Made by a program: the position numbers and the translations under genes
Assembly: GCF_010994275.1 (NCBI RefSeq)
Contig: NZ_WMCD01000006.1
Location: 124,001-188,000 of the forward strand
Direction: 5' to 3'
Origin: Cyclobacterium jeungdonense
Lineage (GTDB): Bacteria > Bacteroidota > Bacteroidia > Cytophagales > Cyclobacteriaceae
DNA length: 64,000 nt
The notes under the pieces: generated by a model
Databases searched by the model: none
Told to the model about the DNA's origin: nothing
What the model saw: the letters and a program-made list of their open reading frames with translations, nothing else
Part shown: in pieces, positions 35,308 through 44,339 of the stretch
How the letters are laid out: each line of letters opens with the position of its first letter
How positions within the stretch are numbered: position 1 is the stretch's first letter

Positions 35308-35317
35308 ACAGGATAGT
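35308..35317 (+). promoter_or_regulatory. ACAGGATAGT motif upstream of DUF4432 gene
   Basis: One base different from the GCAGGATAGT unit found upstream of both SusC genes, 41 bases before the ATG at 35359. Consistent with joint regulation of transporters and catabolic enzymes. Confidence 0.4.
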
Positions 35318-35358
35318 TAGAATAACTTAACCATATATATTGTATCAAAAAAAGGTTT

Positions 35359-36423
35359 ATGAATTCCGGATATAATCCCTGGCACGGAAAAGTAGGAAAT
35401 GTTCATCAGATCGGAGGAATCGAAACCAGTGTTTTGGATAATGGTCCGGGGCGTGGTGTTCGTGTGGCCTGGATAGATACTGGTGCCGGATTGCGCTACC
35501 AGGTCGTTCTTGACCGGGGCATGGATATCTCATCTGCTTTTTACGAATCTCATAGCCTTGCCTGGCTCAGTCAGGTTGGAATTACACCTCCTTCTCCTTT
35601 TTCCGACAAGGGATTGGATTGGCTTCGGACTTTTGGCGGAGGATTGCTCACTACTTGTGGTTTGAGTCATGTAGGAGGCCCGGAGGAGGATAACCAGGGT
35701 CAAAGGGGATTGCACGGAAGGATTTCAAATAATCCAGCGGAAATCATCTCGATCAAACAACCAGACCTACTTGGTGGTGATCTAAACATGCAACTCATTG
35801 GAGTTGTCCGGGAGAGCAGAGTATTTGGTCCCCATTTGGTTTTAAAGCGAACCATTTCCGGGATCTTAGGGCAACCTTACCTGAAGATAACGGATGAGGT
35901 TATCAATGAATCCAATGTGGAGGCACCCCATATGCTACTTTACCACGTGAATTTTGGATGGCCGTTGGTGGATGAGGGGAGCCAGATCGTATGGAACGGG
36001 TCCTGGAAGTCCCGGGATGGAGACTCCCATAACCGGATTTTTAATTCCAGGAACGACTTCAAACGCTGCCCGGCCCCTTTGGATGAACATGCGGGGTTTG
36101 GAGAGGATGTAGCATTTATCGATCCGGAAGTAGAAGGTGATAATCGCTCCCGGGCAGGCATCTATAATTCCTCCCTGGGGTTTGCCCTGAGGATGACTTT
36201 TGATAAACGCCAATTGCCCAACCTGGTAAACTGGCAACACTGGGGAGAAAATGAATACGTTACCGCATTGGAACCTGGAACCCATCCCCCGATAGGACAG
36301 GCCAAAGCCAGAGAAGAAGGTTCGCTGATCCTGCTCAAGCCGGGCGAAAAGCGTACCTATGACCTGATGCTGGATGTTTTGACCGACAGCAAAGGACTTA
36401 AATCTTTTACAAACACAAAATAA
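35359..36423 (+). CDS. DUF4432 aldose-1-epimerase-like protein
   Basis: 354 residues without a signal peptide. It has the DUF4432 layout within the galactose-mutarotase superfamily: VVLDRGMDISSAFYES, GGGLLTTCGLSHVGGPEEDN, RGLHGRISNNPAEI and a later MLLYHVNFGWPLVDEGS and WQHWGENEYVTALEPGTHPP (catalytic Glu region expected here). It probably converts anomers or epimers of a sugar or sugar acid in the cytoplasm. It opens the group DUF4432 - cupin - TIM barrel - oxidoreductase, all on the same strand. Confidence 0.85.
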   Translation: MNSGYNPWHGKVGNVHQIGGIETSVLDNGPGRGVRVAWIDTGAGLRYQVVLDRGMDISSAFYESHSLAWLSQVGITPPSPFSDKGLDWLRTFGGGLLTTCGLSHVGGPEEDNQGQRGLHGRISNNPAEIISIKQPDLLGGDLNMQLIGVVRESRVFGPHLVLKRTISGILGQPYLKITDEVINESNVEAPHMLLYHVNFGWPLVDEGSQIVWNGSWKSRDGDSHNRIFNSRNDFKRCPAPLDEHAGFGEDVAFIDPEVEGDNRSRAGIYNSSLGFALRMTFDKRQLPNLVNWQHWGENEYVTALEPGTHPPIGQAKAREEGSLILLKPGEKRTYDLMLDVLTDSKGLKSFTNTK

Positions 36424-36457
36424 ATAGCATTTACAATAATAAATCAAATAAGAACCT

Positions 36458-37663
36458 ATGAGTTTGGCAAAAAAAGCATTAGAAGAAGGACAGGGTATTT
36501 TGCGCCTGTCGCCTACTTGGGTACCCAGATCCTTTTGTGTTCCCGGAAGAAGGATAAAATTACACCCGGATGATTATTACGTTTTGGGAGGCGAAAGAGG
36601 AGGAATAGATGAACGATGGCTATCCTCCACCACCGCTGCCGAAAACGGACCCCTTACCGGGAAACACGAAGGATTAAGCAAGGTAATTGTTGGGGCTGAA
36701 GGCAAGGAGGAACAAATCCTGCTAAAAGATGTAATCGACGAACTGAAAGGAGAAATCATAGGAACTCGTATTTGGGAGGAGCACGAAAGCTGGCCTATGT
36801 ATTCCAAGTTTTTTGACAATATGGGTCCTTTACCGCATCACATTCATCATAACGATGAGCACGCAGCTAAAATCGGGATGAAAGGAAAGCCGGAAGCCTA
36901 TTATTTCCCACCCCAGTTGAATAACCACGGTGGAGATTTTCCTTACACCTTTTTTGGGATTGCCCCGGGTACTACCAGGGAGCAAATCAAAGAATGTCTG
37001 ATGAATTTTAACAAGGGAGACAATAAGATCACCAGTTTTTCTCAGGCATTTAAGTTGGATCCCGGCACTGGCTGGGACGTGCCTCCAGGCATGCTTCATG
37101 CACCTGGTAGTATGTGTACCTACGAGCCCCAAAAGGCCTCGGATGTATTTGCCATGTATCAGTCCCTGGTCAACGAAGCCATTATTCCGGAAGAACTCCT
37201 TTGGAAAGGAACACCGAAAGATCGGATGGGCGATTATGACCAGCTGATGGAAGTAATTGATTGGGATCTCAATGTGGATCCTAATATTCTGGAAACGCGG
37301 TTTATGGCCCCGATTCCCGTAAAAGATCAATCGGCTATGGAGTCAGAGGGTTATGTGGAAAACTGGATTTGTTACCGTTCGGATGCGTTCAGTGCCAAGG
37401 AATTAACGGTGATGCCAGGACAGTCCGTGGTCATTAAAGACCAGGCTGCTTATGGAATGATTATGATGCAGGGACACGGCACCATGGGTGTATGGGACGT
37501 GGAGACCCCTGCCCTGATTCGATACGGACAGTTGACACATGATGAATATTTTGTCACGGAAAAGGCAGCCAAGGAAGGAGTGAAAATCAGCAATCATTCC
37601 AAGACCGATCCTATCGTTATGCTGAAACATTTTGGTCCGGGAAATCCTGACCTCAATCTTTAA
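36458..37663 (+). CDS. Phosphomannose-isomerase-like cupin protein
   Basis: 401 residues. It contains LPHHIHHNDEH at 125-135 and GKPEAYYF at 143-150, resembling the metal-binding HxH and Glu residues of type I phosphomannose isomerases, and DVPPGMLHAPGSMCTYEP at about 208-225 with a third His as in cupins. A second cupin barrel is likely at 310-390. The active-site lysine/arginine pattern of real ManA is not obvious, so an aldose-ketose isomerase for an unphosphorylated or different sugar is more likely. Downstream of DUF4432 by 34 bases. Function is inferred from fold and context. Confidence 0.75.
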   Translation: MSLAKKALEEGQGILRLSPTWVPRSFCVPGRRIKLHPDDYYVLGGERGGIDERWLSSTTAAENGPLTGKHEGLSKVIVGAEGKEEQILLKDVIDELKGEIIGTRIWEEHESWPMYSKFFDNMGPLPHHIHHNDEHAAKIGMKGKPEAYYFPPQLNNHGGDFPYTFFGIAPGTTREQIKECLMNFNKGDNKITSFSQAFKLDPGTGWDVPPGMLHAPGSMCTYEPQKASDVFAMYQSLVNEAIIPEELLWKGTPKDRMGDYDQLMEVIDWDLNVDPNILETRFMAPIPVKDQSAMESEGYVENWICYRSDAFSAKELTVMPGQSVVIKDQAAYGMIMMQGHGTMGVWDVETPALIRYGQLTHDEYFVTEKAAKEGVKISNHSKTDPIVMLKHFGPGNPDLNL

Positions 37664-37833
37664 TTGACTGGATAAATACGGGTAGAATGCCGCATTTTAT
37701 GGGATTCTTTCCATTATTTAGTAACTTGAAAAGGTGATCGGTTGATTTGGTTTCCCCTTTTGCAATTGGATCCATTCAACCGGTTTTAAATTTTGATTTT
37801 ATATTTATTATTCATCGCTAACATTATCGTATT

Positions 37834-38865
37834 ATGTCCCAAAATAATTTTCCAAAGTTACACAATGCTACCTGGCCTGGAATCGTCGGAAAAGGCCCGG
37901 ATTCGGAACCTATTATTTCCTTTGATGAAATGTTGGAGAACACCGCCAATGCGGAAGTAAACGGTGTAAAGTTTGATGGGGTGGACATCGGACTGTTTGA
38001 CCCGCACATCGATTTGGAAATGGATGATGACGGAATAAAAAAATTGGTAGACAAGGTGTCTTCTTATAACCTTGAAATTGGCTCTGTAGTAGCTCCTATT
38101 TGGGGCGGTCCTATTTTGGGATCAAAAGAGGACCGGGCCACTTACCTGGATTTACTTGAGAAATCCTGTAAGCTGGCATCCAAGCTAAGAAGTGCAGGGA
38201 TCCGACCCAATGGCATTGTTCGGGTGGACACAGCAAGTAGTCCGGAACAATGGGCAAAAGATCCAAAAGGAAGCCAAAAGATAATTGTAGAGACCTTTAA
38301 GGAGGCCTGCAAAATTGCAGAGAATTACGGTGAAAAATTAGCTGCAGAAGGTGAAATTTGCTGGGGAGGCATGCACAGCTGGAAGACCATGCTGGAAACA
38401 CTGGAGTCTGTAGACAGTCCTTACCTGGGTTTTCAGGCAGATATGGCGCATACCCTCTTATATACCCTGGGCTACAACTACCCGGAGCATAGAATTTTAC
38501 CTGAGGGCTACGATTGGAAAGACAGGTCTGTATGGAAGGCAGCACTCAAAAAGATGACCGATGCATTGCGTCCCTGGACCATCGATTTTCACGTGGCTCA
38601 AAATGATGCGACCGTTTTTGGTTCTGGATCACATGACAAAACAGGCAGGCATTGCCTGGCCAATGACCCTAATGGAAAACTGGACATTGCTGAAGATGCC
38701 GGATACTGGCTTCGGGATGAGAAAGGAAATCTCACCAAGGCTTTCAATCACATTTGCTGGGATGGTTGCATGTTCCCCAATGCGGTGATGAGCAAGAAGG
38801 ACACCTGGAATAATATTTTAGCGGCATTGATTCAGGTTAGAGAGGCGCATGGCTGGAAAGCCTAA
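37834..38865 (+). CDS. Sugar phosphate isomerase/epimerase (xylose isomerase-like TIM barrel)
   Basis: 343 residues. The pattern fits AP-endonuclease-2/xylose-isomerase-like TIM barrels: GVDIGLFDPHIDLEMDDDG near the start, a metal-ligand Glu in KLAAEGEICWGGMHSW, Asp/His in GFQADMAHTLLY, and His/Glu-like residues in TIDFHVAQNDATVFGSGSHD. These enzymes isomerise or epimerise keto-sugars with a divalent metal. A 170-base gap separates it from the cupin gene, with no clear terminator. It pairs with the next oxidoreductase gene as often seen in inositol and 3-keto-sugar pathways. Confidence 0.85.
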   Translation: MSQNNFPKLHNATWPGIVGKGPDSEPIISFDEMLENTANAEVNGVKFDGVDIGLFDPHIDLEMDDDGIKKLVDKVSSYNLEIGSVVAPIWGGPILGSKEDRATYLDLLEKSCKLASKLRSAGIRPNGIVRVDTASSPEQWAKDPKGSQKIIVETFKEACKIAENYGEKLAAEGEICWGGMHSWKTMLETLESVDSPYLGFQADMAHTLLYTLGYNYPEHRILPEGYDWKDRSVWKAALKKMTDALRPWTIDFHVAQNDATVFGSGSHDKTGRHCLANDPNGKLDIAEDAGYWLRDEKGNLTKAFNHICWDGCMFPNAVMSKKDTWNNILAALIQVREAHGWKA

Positions 38866-38917
38866 ATCCAGTTCATGTTTTGAATAGTTTCAATTTTCCA
38901 AACCAAAAATGTTAACC

Positions 38918-40072
38918 ATGTCAGAAAAAAAGCAAATACGAATAGGATTGATCGGTACGGGTTTGATGGGAAGGATCCATACCAATGGATATAAACGATT
39001 AGGTGATTTTTTTCCCGAATACGAATACCGGCCGGTATTGCAGGTGGCCTGTTCCAGACGCGAGGATAAAATAAAGGCCTTTGCCGAACAGTGGGGCTAT
39101 GCCTCCTACGAAACCGACTGGAAGAAAGTCATTGAGAGGGACGATGTGGATGCGATAGATATCTGTACTCCCAATGATACCCATGCCGAGATTGCCATTG
39201 CTGCAGCCAAGGCAGGCAAAATGATCTTGTGTGAAAAACCGCTTGCCCGAACCCTGGAGGAAGCCAAGGAGATGGTCAAAGTGATCGAAGGTGCGGGTGT
39301 ACGCAACACGGTATGGTATAATTACCGGAGAGTACCTGCGGTTACCCTGGCCAAGCAATTGGTTGACTCCGGGAAACTAGGTAAAATTTTCCATTACCGG
39401 GCAAACTTTCTTCAGGACTGGACCATTAGCCCGGACCTTCCTCAAGGTGGAGACGCTTTGTGGAGGCTGGATGCCGATGCGGCAGGGTCAGGAGTAACCG
39501 GAGACCTGTTGGCCCACTGTATCGATACGGCCATGTGGCTGAATGGGGGAATCAAAGATGTGTCCGGTATGACGGAGACCTTCATTAAAGAACGCGTGCA
39601 TCAGGGTAGTGGCGAAAAGAAAAAAGTAGGCATTGACGATGCCTGTACCTTCCATTGTCATTTTGACAACGGCTCTCTGGGCTTGTTTGAAGCTACCCGC
39701 TATGCCAGAGGTCACAAAGCAATGTATACATTTGAAATTAACGGGGAACATGCTTCTATACGCTGGGATTTACATGATTTGAATCGATTGGAGTATTTTG
39801 ATCATAGAGACGAGTCCATCGTCAGAGGATGGCGGTCCATTCACGTCACCGACGCAGATCAGCCTTACATGGACCGATGGTGGATACCAGGCACCAGTAT
39901 TGGCTACGAACATTCGTTTATCCATCAAGTAGCGGACTTCTTTAAGAGTTTGGAAGACAACGTACCATGCGCGCCTACCTTTAAGGATGCTTATGAAACC
40001 CAAAAGGTTTGCCAAGCCGTGTTGGATTCGGCAGCCTCCAGAAGCTGGAAAGACACCGGTGTGGATTGGTAG
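38918..40072 (+). CDS. Gfo/Idh/MocA-family NAD(P)-dependent oxidoreductase
   Basis: 384 residues from ATG 38918 (an ATG at 38909 adds MLT). Rossmann motif [18 protein letters not shown] at 8-25, then [15 protein letters not shown] and the catalytic-loop [15 protein letters not shown] with the EKP Lys. The C-terminal GFO_IDH_MocA_C domain follows, with [21 protein letters not shown] (His conserved). No Tat signal, so it is cytoplasmic. Oxidation of a sugar hydroxyl at C3 or a related carbon is likely, in step with DUF1080 and the TIM-barrel isomerase. A terminator follows and closes this catabolic block. Confidence 0.92.
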   Translation: MSEKKQIRIGLIGTGLMGRIHTNGYKRLGDFFPEYEYRPVLQVACSRREDKIKAFAEQWGYASYETDWKKVIERDDVDAIDICTPNDTHAEIAIAAAKAGKMILCEKPLARTLEEAKEMVKVIEGAGVRNTVWYNYRRVPAVTLAKQLVDSGKLGKIFHYRANFLQDWTISPDLPQGGDALWRLDADAAGSGVTGDLLAHCIDTAMWLNGGIKDVSGMTETFIKERVHQGSGEKKKVGIDDACTFHCHFDNGSLGLFEATRYARGHKAMYTFEINGEHASIRWDLHDLNRLEYFDHRDESIVRGWRSIHVTDADQPYMDRWWIPGTSIGYEHSFIHQVADFFKSLEDNVPCAPTFKDAYETQKVCQAVLDSAASRSWKDTGVDW

Positions 40073-40107
40073 GTACGAGTCCAATCAGATAAGTTATTGC
40101 AATAATT

Positions 40108-40158
40108 TAAAATCCAGGCCTTTTTTTAAATTGAAGGTCTGGATTTTCTTTTTTTTCA
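40108..40158 (+). terminator. Terminator after the Gfo/Idh/MocA gene
   Basis: AAAATCCAGGCC pairs with GGTCTGGATTTT (one G-U pair) and a T-rich tract follows. It separates the sugar locus from the ebo cluster. Confidence 0.75.
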
Positions 40159-40222
40159 ATTTCTACTTTTAGTGAAAAATATGATTATTCTCAGTTTCAA
40201 AAAATGAAAATGGAATAAGTGT

Positions 40223-40230
40223 TATATTTA
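40223..40230 (+). promoter_or_regulatory. Possible -7 box of the ebo operon
   Basis: TATATTTA at 40223-40230 differs from TAnnTTTG only in the last base and lies 27 bases before the eboA ATG. The spacing fits a short leader. Confidence 0.35.
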
Positions 40231-40257
40231 CCAAGAATTTAACCGATCGTTTGACTT

Positions 40258-41145
40258 ATGCATAACCTTAGCTCAACCAGGCAATTTCTAAAGGATATTC
40301 TATCGGATGCGGCACCCGCTCAGGCCATGGATTGGCTGGACGCCCAGATAGAGAAGATAAAAAAGGCAGATGGGCAAATGAAGTTTTTTTTAGCTTTTAG
40401 CCAAGCCTCGAGGCGATTTTCAAAGGACTCTTTGAAACTGTCAGAACAAAGGGAATTGGAAGCAAGGAAAATCAGAGCTGGATTTCAGCCGGGCTCCTGG
40501 ACACTCTTGCAAACGGCGCGAACCTTATTGGTACTGGAAATCGCGTCAGAGGCAGAGGACGGTTGGATCCAAACACTCGATCGGTTATTTGAATCGGCAG
40601 ATATGCATGAGCAGGAAGCTCTGTATGCGGCGCTTCCCTTGTTGCCCTTTCCTAAACAACATACCCATCGTGCTGCCGAGGGAATACGAACCAACATTAC
40701 TTCCGTATTTGATGCCGTGGCATTGGAGAACCCCTACCCGTCAGAGTTTTTGGATGAGCCAGCATGGAACCAGCTGCTGCTAAAGGCGATCTTTATGCAA
40801 CGCCCCCTTTATCGAATAGTGGGCGCCGACCAGCGTGCAAACCTGACGCTTGCGAAAACACTGGTGGATTACGTGCATGAACGCTGGTCAGCCGGGAGGA
40901 ATGTCATCCCTGAATTATGGCGTTTTCTGGCACCTTTCGTGGACGAAGAGGTTTTGGGTTTATTGGAAAAGGTATTAGAGGAAGGAAATGATTTGGAAAG
41001 GAAAGCGGCAGCTTTAGCCTGTTCCTCTGGTGACCATCCCGGTTGTGTGATTCTGTTATCCAAATATCCGGATCTGCAGGAAATGATCGCCAGAGGAGAC
41101 CTTTCCTGGGAGGCTATCGGAAAGGAATACGATGCGGAAAGATAG
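40258..41145 (+). CDS. eboA: EboA domain protein
   Basis: 295 residues, soluble and largely helical, without signal peptide. The C-terminal ACSSGDHPGCVILLSKYPDL and the mid-region AIFMQRPLYRIVGADQRANLTLAKTLVDYVHERWSAGR (in part) match EboA-type proteins. The stronger evidence is context: it is followed by TatD-like, UbiA, dehydroquinate-synthase-like, TIM-barrel and alkaline-phosphatase-like genes in the order eboB to eboF. EboA has no known biochemical role. It starts the cluster after a terminator and a possible -7 box. Confidence 0.85.
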   Translation: MHNLSSTRQFLKDILSDAAPAQAMDWLDAQIEKIKKADGQMKFFLAFSQASRRFSKDSLKLSEQRELEARKIRAGFQPGSWTLLQTARTLLVLEIASEAEDGWIQTLDRLFESADMHEQEALYAALPLLPFPKQHTHRAAEGIRTNITSVFDAVALENPYPSEFLDEPAWNQLLLKAIFMQRPLYRIVGADQRANLTLAKTLVDYVHERWSAGRNVIPELWRFLAPFVDEEVLGLLEKVLEEGNDLERKAAALACSSGDHPGCVILLSKYPDLQEMIARGDLSWEAIGKEYDAER

Positions 41146-41251
41146 TTTCAGCTTTCTAATTTGCCGCTTCCTTAGGAAAATACCCGTTCACCGGGGATCG
41201 TTATGAATTGGATTAAAAAAAGATTAGGTTAGCAAATAAAATTAATTCGTT

Positions 41252-42163
41252 ATGATGTACATCGATCCACATATACACGTTACCTCCCGGACTACAGATG
41301 ATTACGAAGCCATGCAGAAGGCAGGGATTGTCGCTGTAATTGAACCGGCATTTTGGTTGGGGCAGCCCCGTACCAAGGTGGGTAGCTTTCAGGATTATTT
41401 CAGCAGTCTGGTTGGTTGGGAGCGATTTCGGGCCAAGCAATTTGGAATTGTTCATTACTGCACCATTGGTTTGAATAGCAAGGAGGCCAATAATGTGGCC
41501 CTGGCGGAGGAAGTGATGGAGCTGTTGCCGCTTTATGTTGGTAAAGAAGGGGTAGTAGCGATTGGAGAGATTGGTTATGACGACCAAACGGAGGCAGAGG
41601 ACCGCTTTTACCGCTTGCAATTGGAGTTAGCGAAGGAAGTTGATCTTCCGGTTATGATCCATACTCCCCATCGGGATAAAAAGAAAGGAACCATTCGAAG
41701 CATGGATGTGAGTGAGGAACACGGCCTGGATCCTGGGATGGTTATCGTAGATCACAACAACGAAGAAACGGTTAAGGAAGTGCTGGATAGAGGCTATTGG
41801 GCCGCCTTTACCATTTATCCCCATACCAAAATGGGTAGTGAACGGATGGTGGAAATCGTCAGGCAATACGGTCCGGAAAAGATCATCGTGGATAGTGCAG
41901 CAGACTGGGGTATCAGCGATCCGCTGGCAGTGCCAAAGACGGCCGATTTGATGTTAGAAAAAGGAATTCCAGAGGAGCATGTGCGGATGGTCTGCTATCA
42001 AAATGCGTTGAAAGCTTACGGGCAAAGCGGACAGATGGATGAAAAAGATTGGCTGGAAAAAGAACCCATTGACCAAACGAAAAAACATGGCGGAAGTACT
42101 GTCTTGAGAGGGGGACAAAAGCCCAGGGTGGACAATGATTCGTCCAATATTATAGAGAATTGA
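41252..42163 (+). CDS. eboB: EboB, TatD-family metal-dependent hydrolase
   Basis: 303 residues. Amidohydrolase/TatD features: YIDPHIHVTSRT at the N-terminus (HxH metal ligands), AIGEIGYDDQTEAEDRFYRLQLELA with the Glu ligand, VMIHTPHRDK, VDHNNEE, and IVDSAADWGISDP near the end with an Asp ligand. In ebo clusters this protein follows EboA. The substrate is unknown. The gap of 106 bases from eboA has no gene. The stop overlaps or abuts the eboC start. Confidence 0.88.
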   Translation: MMYIDPHIHVTSRTTDDYEAMQKAGIVAVIEPAFWLGQPRTKVGSFQDYFSSLVGWERFRAKQFGIVHYCTIGLNSKEANNVALAEEVMELLPLYVGKEGVVAIGEIGYDDQTEAEDRFYRLQLELAKEVDLPVMIHTPHRDKKKGTIRSMDVSEEHGLDPGMVIVDHNNEETVKEVLDRGYWAAFTIYPHTKMGSERMVEIVRQYGPEKIIVDSAADWGISDPLAVPKTADLMLEKGIPEEHVRMVCYQNALKAYGQSGQMDEKDWLEKEPIDQTKKHGGSTVLRGGQKPRVDNDSSNIIEN

Positions 42164-42171
42164 TTCAGTCA

Positions 42172-43071
42172 ATGCAATCCTTAATTGCCCACATCAGGCT
42201 CACCCGGCCCGCTAATATTATTACTGCCATTGCTGACATTCTGGCCGGCGCGGCCATTTCAGGAGTGGCCTATTTCCTTCTTGAGGACAACGCACCCGAA
42301 TTGTGGGGAGATCTTGGCTGGTTAGTTCTTGCCACGATTGGGCTGTATGGTGGCGGAGTGGCTTTCAATGACGTCTTTGACGCTGACCTGGATAAAGTTG
42401 AGCGTCCGGAACGACCGATACCCAGCGGGCAGGCTACTGTTAGAAGTGCGGGCTGGATGGCCTTTTTATTGCTTTTGATTGGTGTGTTTGCAGCCTGGCA
42501 GGTTAGTTTACTTTCCGGAGTCCTTGCCTTATCAGTGGCGCTGTTGGCCGTTCTATATGATGCCTGGGGAAAACACCAGTCCCTTTTCGGGCCCGTAAAT
42601 ATGGGATTATGCAGGGCAGGAAACCTGCTTTTGGGCATGAGCATGGTTCCAGGGGCGGTGCAGGAATTTGCCTACATTGGATTGGTTCCGTTGGTATATG
42701 TCGCCGCGATCACCATGGTCAGCCGTGGAGAAGTGTATGGAAAAAACACCAAGGCATTGTATGGTGGATTGTTCATGTACGCCAGCATTCTGTTATTTGT
42801 AGCTGGGTTAGCCTACATTCAGAAAGACCATTGGTGGGAAAGCCTTCCATTTCTGATTTTACTGGCCTACTTTATTTTCCCCCCATTAATGAAGGCGATA
42901 AAAAAACAGGAACCGGCACTGATCGGAAAATCAGTAAAAGCAGCAGTACTTGCTTTAATCCTGGTCAATGCTTCGCTTGCGGCTGCTTTTTCCGGTTGGA
43001 TGGTTGGCCTTGTCATTTTGTTACTATTGCCAGTATCCTTGCAGTTGGCCAGGGTATTCGCCGTGACCTGA
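42172..43071 (+). CDS. eboC: EboC, UbiA-family prenyltransferase
   Basis: 299 residues with about eight or nine membrane segments. The UbiA motif NDVFDADLDKVERPERPIPSG at about 66-86 has the Asp residues that bind Mg-prenyl diphosphate; a second loop DAWGKHQ.. carries further conserved Asp. It would transfer a prenyl group to an aromatic or polar acceptor in the inner membrane. The start is ATG 42172, eight bases after the eboB stop; a TTG at 42160 overlapping that stop is an alternative. Confidence 0.9.
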   Translation: MQSLIAHIRLTRPANIITAIADILAGAAISGVAYFLLEDNAPELWGDLGWLVLATIGLYGGGVAFNDVFDADLDKVERPERPIPSGQATVRSAGWMAFLLLLIGVFAAWQVSLLSGVLALSVALLAVLYDAWGKHQSLFGPVNMGLCRAGNLLLGMSMVPGAVQEFAYIGLVPLVYVAAITMVSRGEVYGKNTKALYGGLFMYASILLFVAGLAYIQKDHWWESLPFLILLAYFIFPPLMKAIKKQEPALIGKSVKAAVLALILVNASLAAAFSGWMVGLVILLLLPVSLQLARVFAVT

Positions 43072-43141
43072 TGAACCAAAAGCGGGATTTATTACTTATT
43101 ACTAATGAAATGAAACGTTCGGTGGAACCGTCTATTTAAAA

Positions 43142-44302
43142 ATGGAAAAAAGAGTGCATCAATCAATTGAGCAGGTTTTCAATGTCCCGTTCACCTATCA
43201 GGTTTTTTTTACGGAAGATCTATTTTCTTCTGCTAACGGGCTCTTTGCAGATTTAGTAAAAGGAGATAAGGTTCCCAAAGTATACATGGTTCTGGATGAA
43301 GGAGTCGTACAACATCATCCGGGACTTATCGCTGCGATCAAGGCCTATGCCTCCGAACATCGGGAAGTATTCACCCTATGCGCTGAACCGCTGGTGGTGC
43401 CTGGTGGGGAGCAGGTAAAAAACGATCAACAGTATTTTCAGCAAGTATTAAAGGCCACCCATGAATACGGCATTGACCGGCACTCCTATATCGTCGGATT
43501 AGGTGGGGGGGCCTTGCTGGACATGGTTGGCTTTGCAGCCACGATCGCTCACCGTGGGATCCGCCACATTCGCATTCCCACCACGGTTCTTTCACAAAAT
43601 GATTCGGGTGTTGGCGTTAAAAATGGTATTAATGCTTATGGTAAGAAAAATTACCTGGGCGCTTTTGCTCCACCTTATGCCGTGATTAACGATGCGCAAT
43701 TCCTTCAGACCCTGGAGGAGCGGGATTGGCGTTCCGGAATTTCGGAAGCCCTAAAAGTGGCTTTGATCAAAGATGCTTCTTTTTTTGTCTGGATAGAACA
43801 GCAGGCCCTGGATTTAATGGATAAAAGTCATTCTTCCATGCAGGAGTTGATTTACCGCTGTGCGCAGATGCACATGGATCACATTTCTTCCGGAGACCCA
43901 TTTGAGGCTGGATCTTCCAGACCTCTGGATTTTGGGCACTGGTCAGCGCATAAACTGGAACATTTAAGCGATTACAGAATTCGCCACGGAGAAGCTGTTG
44001 CCATTGGTATTGCGCTGGATACCATGTATTCCTTCCTGGCGGGAATGATTTCTGAAAATGAACTTAACAGGGTGGTGGATGTCATCGTTAAGCTTGGATT
44101 TGAGTTATATGTTCCCGAATTGTCTGGAGATTCCCTATTAAAGGGCCTGGAAGAATTCAGAGAACACCTGGGGGGAGAATTGACCATCATGCTTTTGGAT
44201 AAAATTGGCAGCGGAGTTGAAGTCCATCAAATGGACCCGGCATTGGTACGAAATGCCGTTGAGAAATTAAATCAATTACAACTGACTAATTCCAGGGCCT
44301 AA
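43142..44302 (+). CDS. eboD: EboD, 3-dehydroquinate synthase-like sugar cyclase
   Basis: 386 residues. The dehydroquinate-synthase fold is clear: VGLGGGALLDMVGFAA at about 118-133 (NAD binding), IRIPTTVLSQNDSGVGVKNGIN, ISEALKVALIKD with the metal Glu, and DFGHWSAHKLE plus IRHGEAVAIGI with the two metal His residues. It is longer than AroB at the N-terminus and stands in the ebo cluster, so a cyclitol or related cyclase role is more likely than shikimate synthesis. It follows eboC by 70 bases. Confidence 0.92.
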   Translation: MEKRVHQSIEQVFNVPFTYQVFFTEDLFSSANGLFADLVKGDKVPKVYMVLDEGVVQHHPGLIAAIKAYASEHREVFTLCAEPLVVPGGEQVKNDQQYFQQVLKATHEYGIDRHSYIVGLGGGALLDMVGFAATIAHRGIRHIRIPTTVLSQNDSGVGVKNGINAYGKKNYLGAFAPPYAVINDAQFLQTLEERDWRSGISEALKVALIKDASFFVWIEQQALDLMDKSHSSMQELIYRCAQMHMDHISSGDPFEAGSSRPLDFGHWSAHKLEHLSDYRIRHGEAVAIGIALDTMYSFLAGMISENELNRVVDVIVKLGFELYVPELSGDSLLKGLEEFREHLGGELTIMLLDKIGSGVEVHQMDPALVRNAVEKLNQLQLTNSRA

Positions 44303-44339
44303 CCCCTGTTTATGATAGTTATCAAGTAGAACCTGTGAC

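Noticed and set aside
42609-43139. 176-codon frame overlapping eboC
   Set aside because: It shares its region with the UbiA membrane segments and has no membrane or domain pattern of its own.
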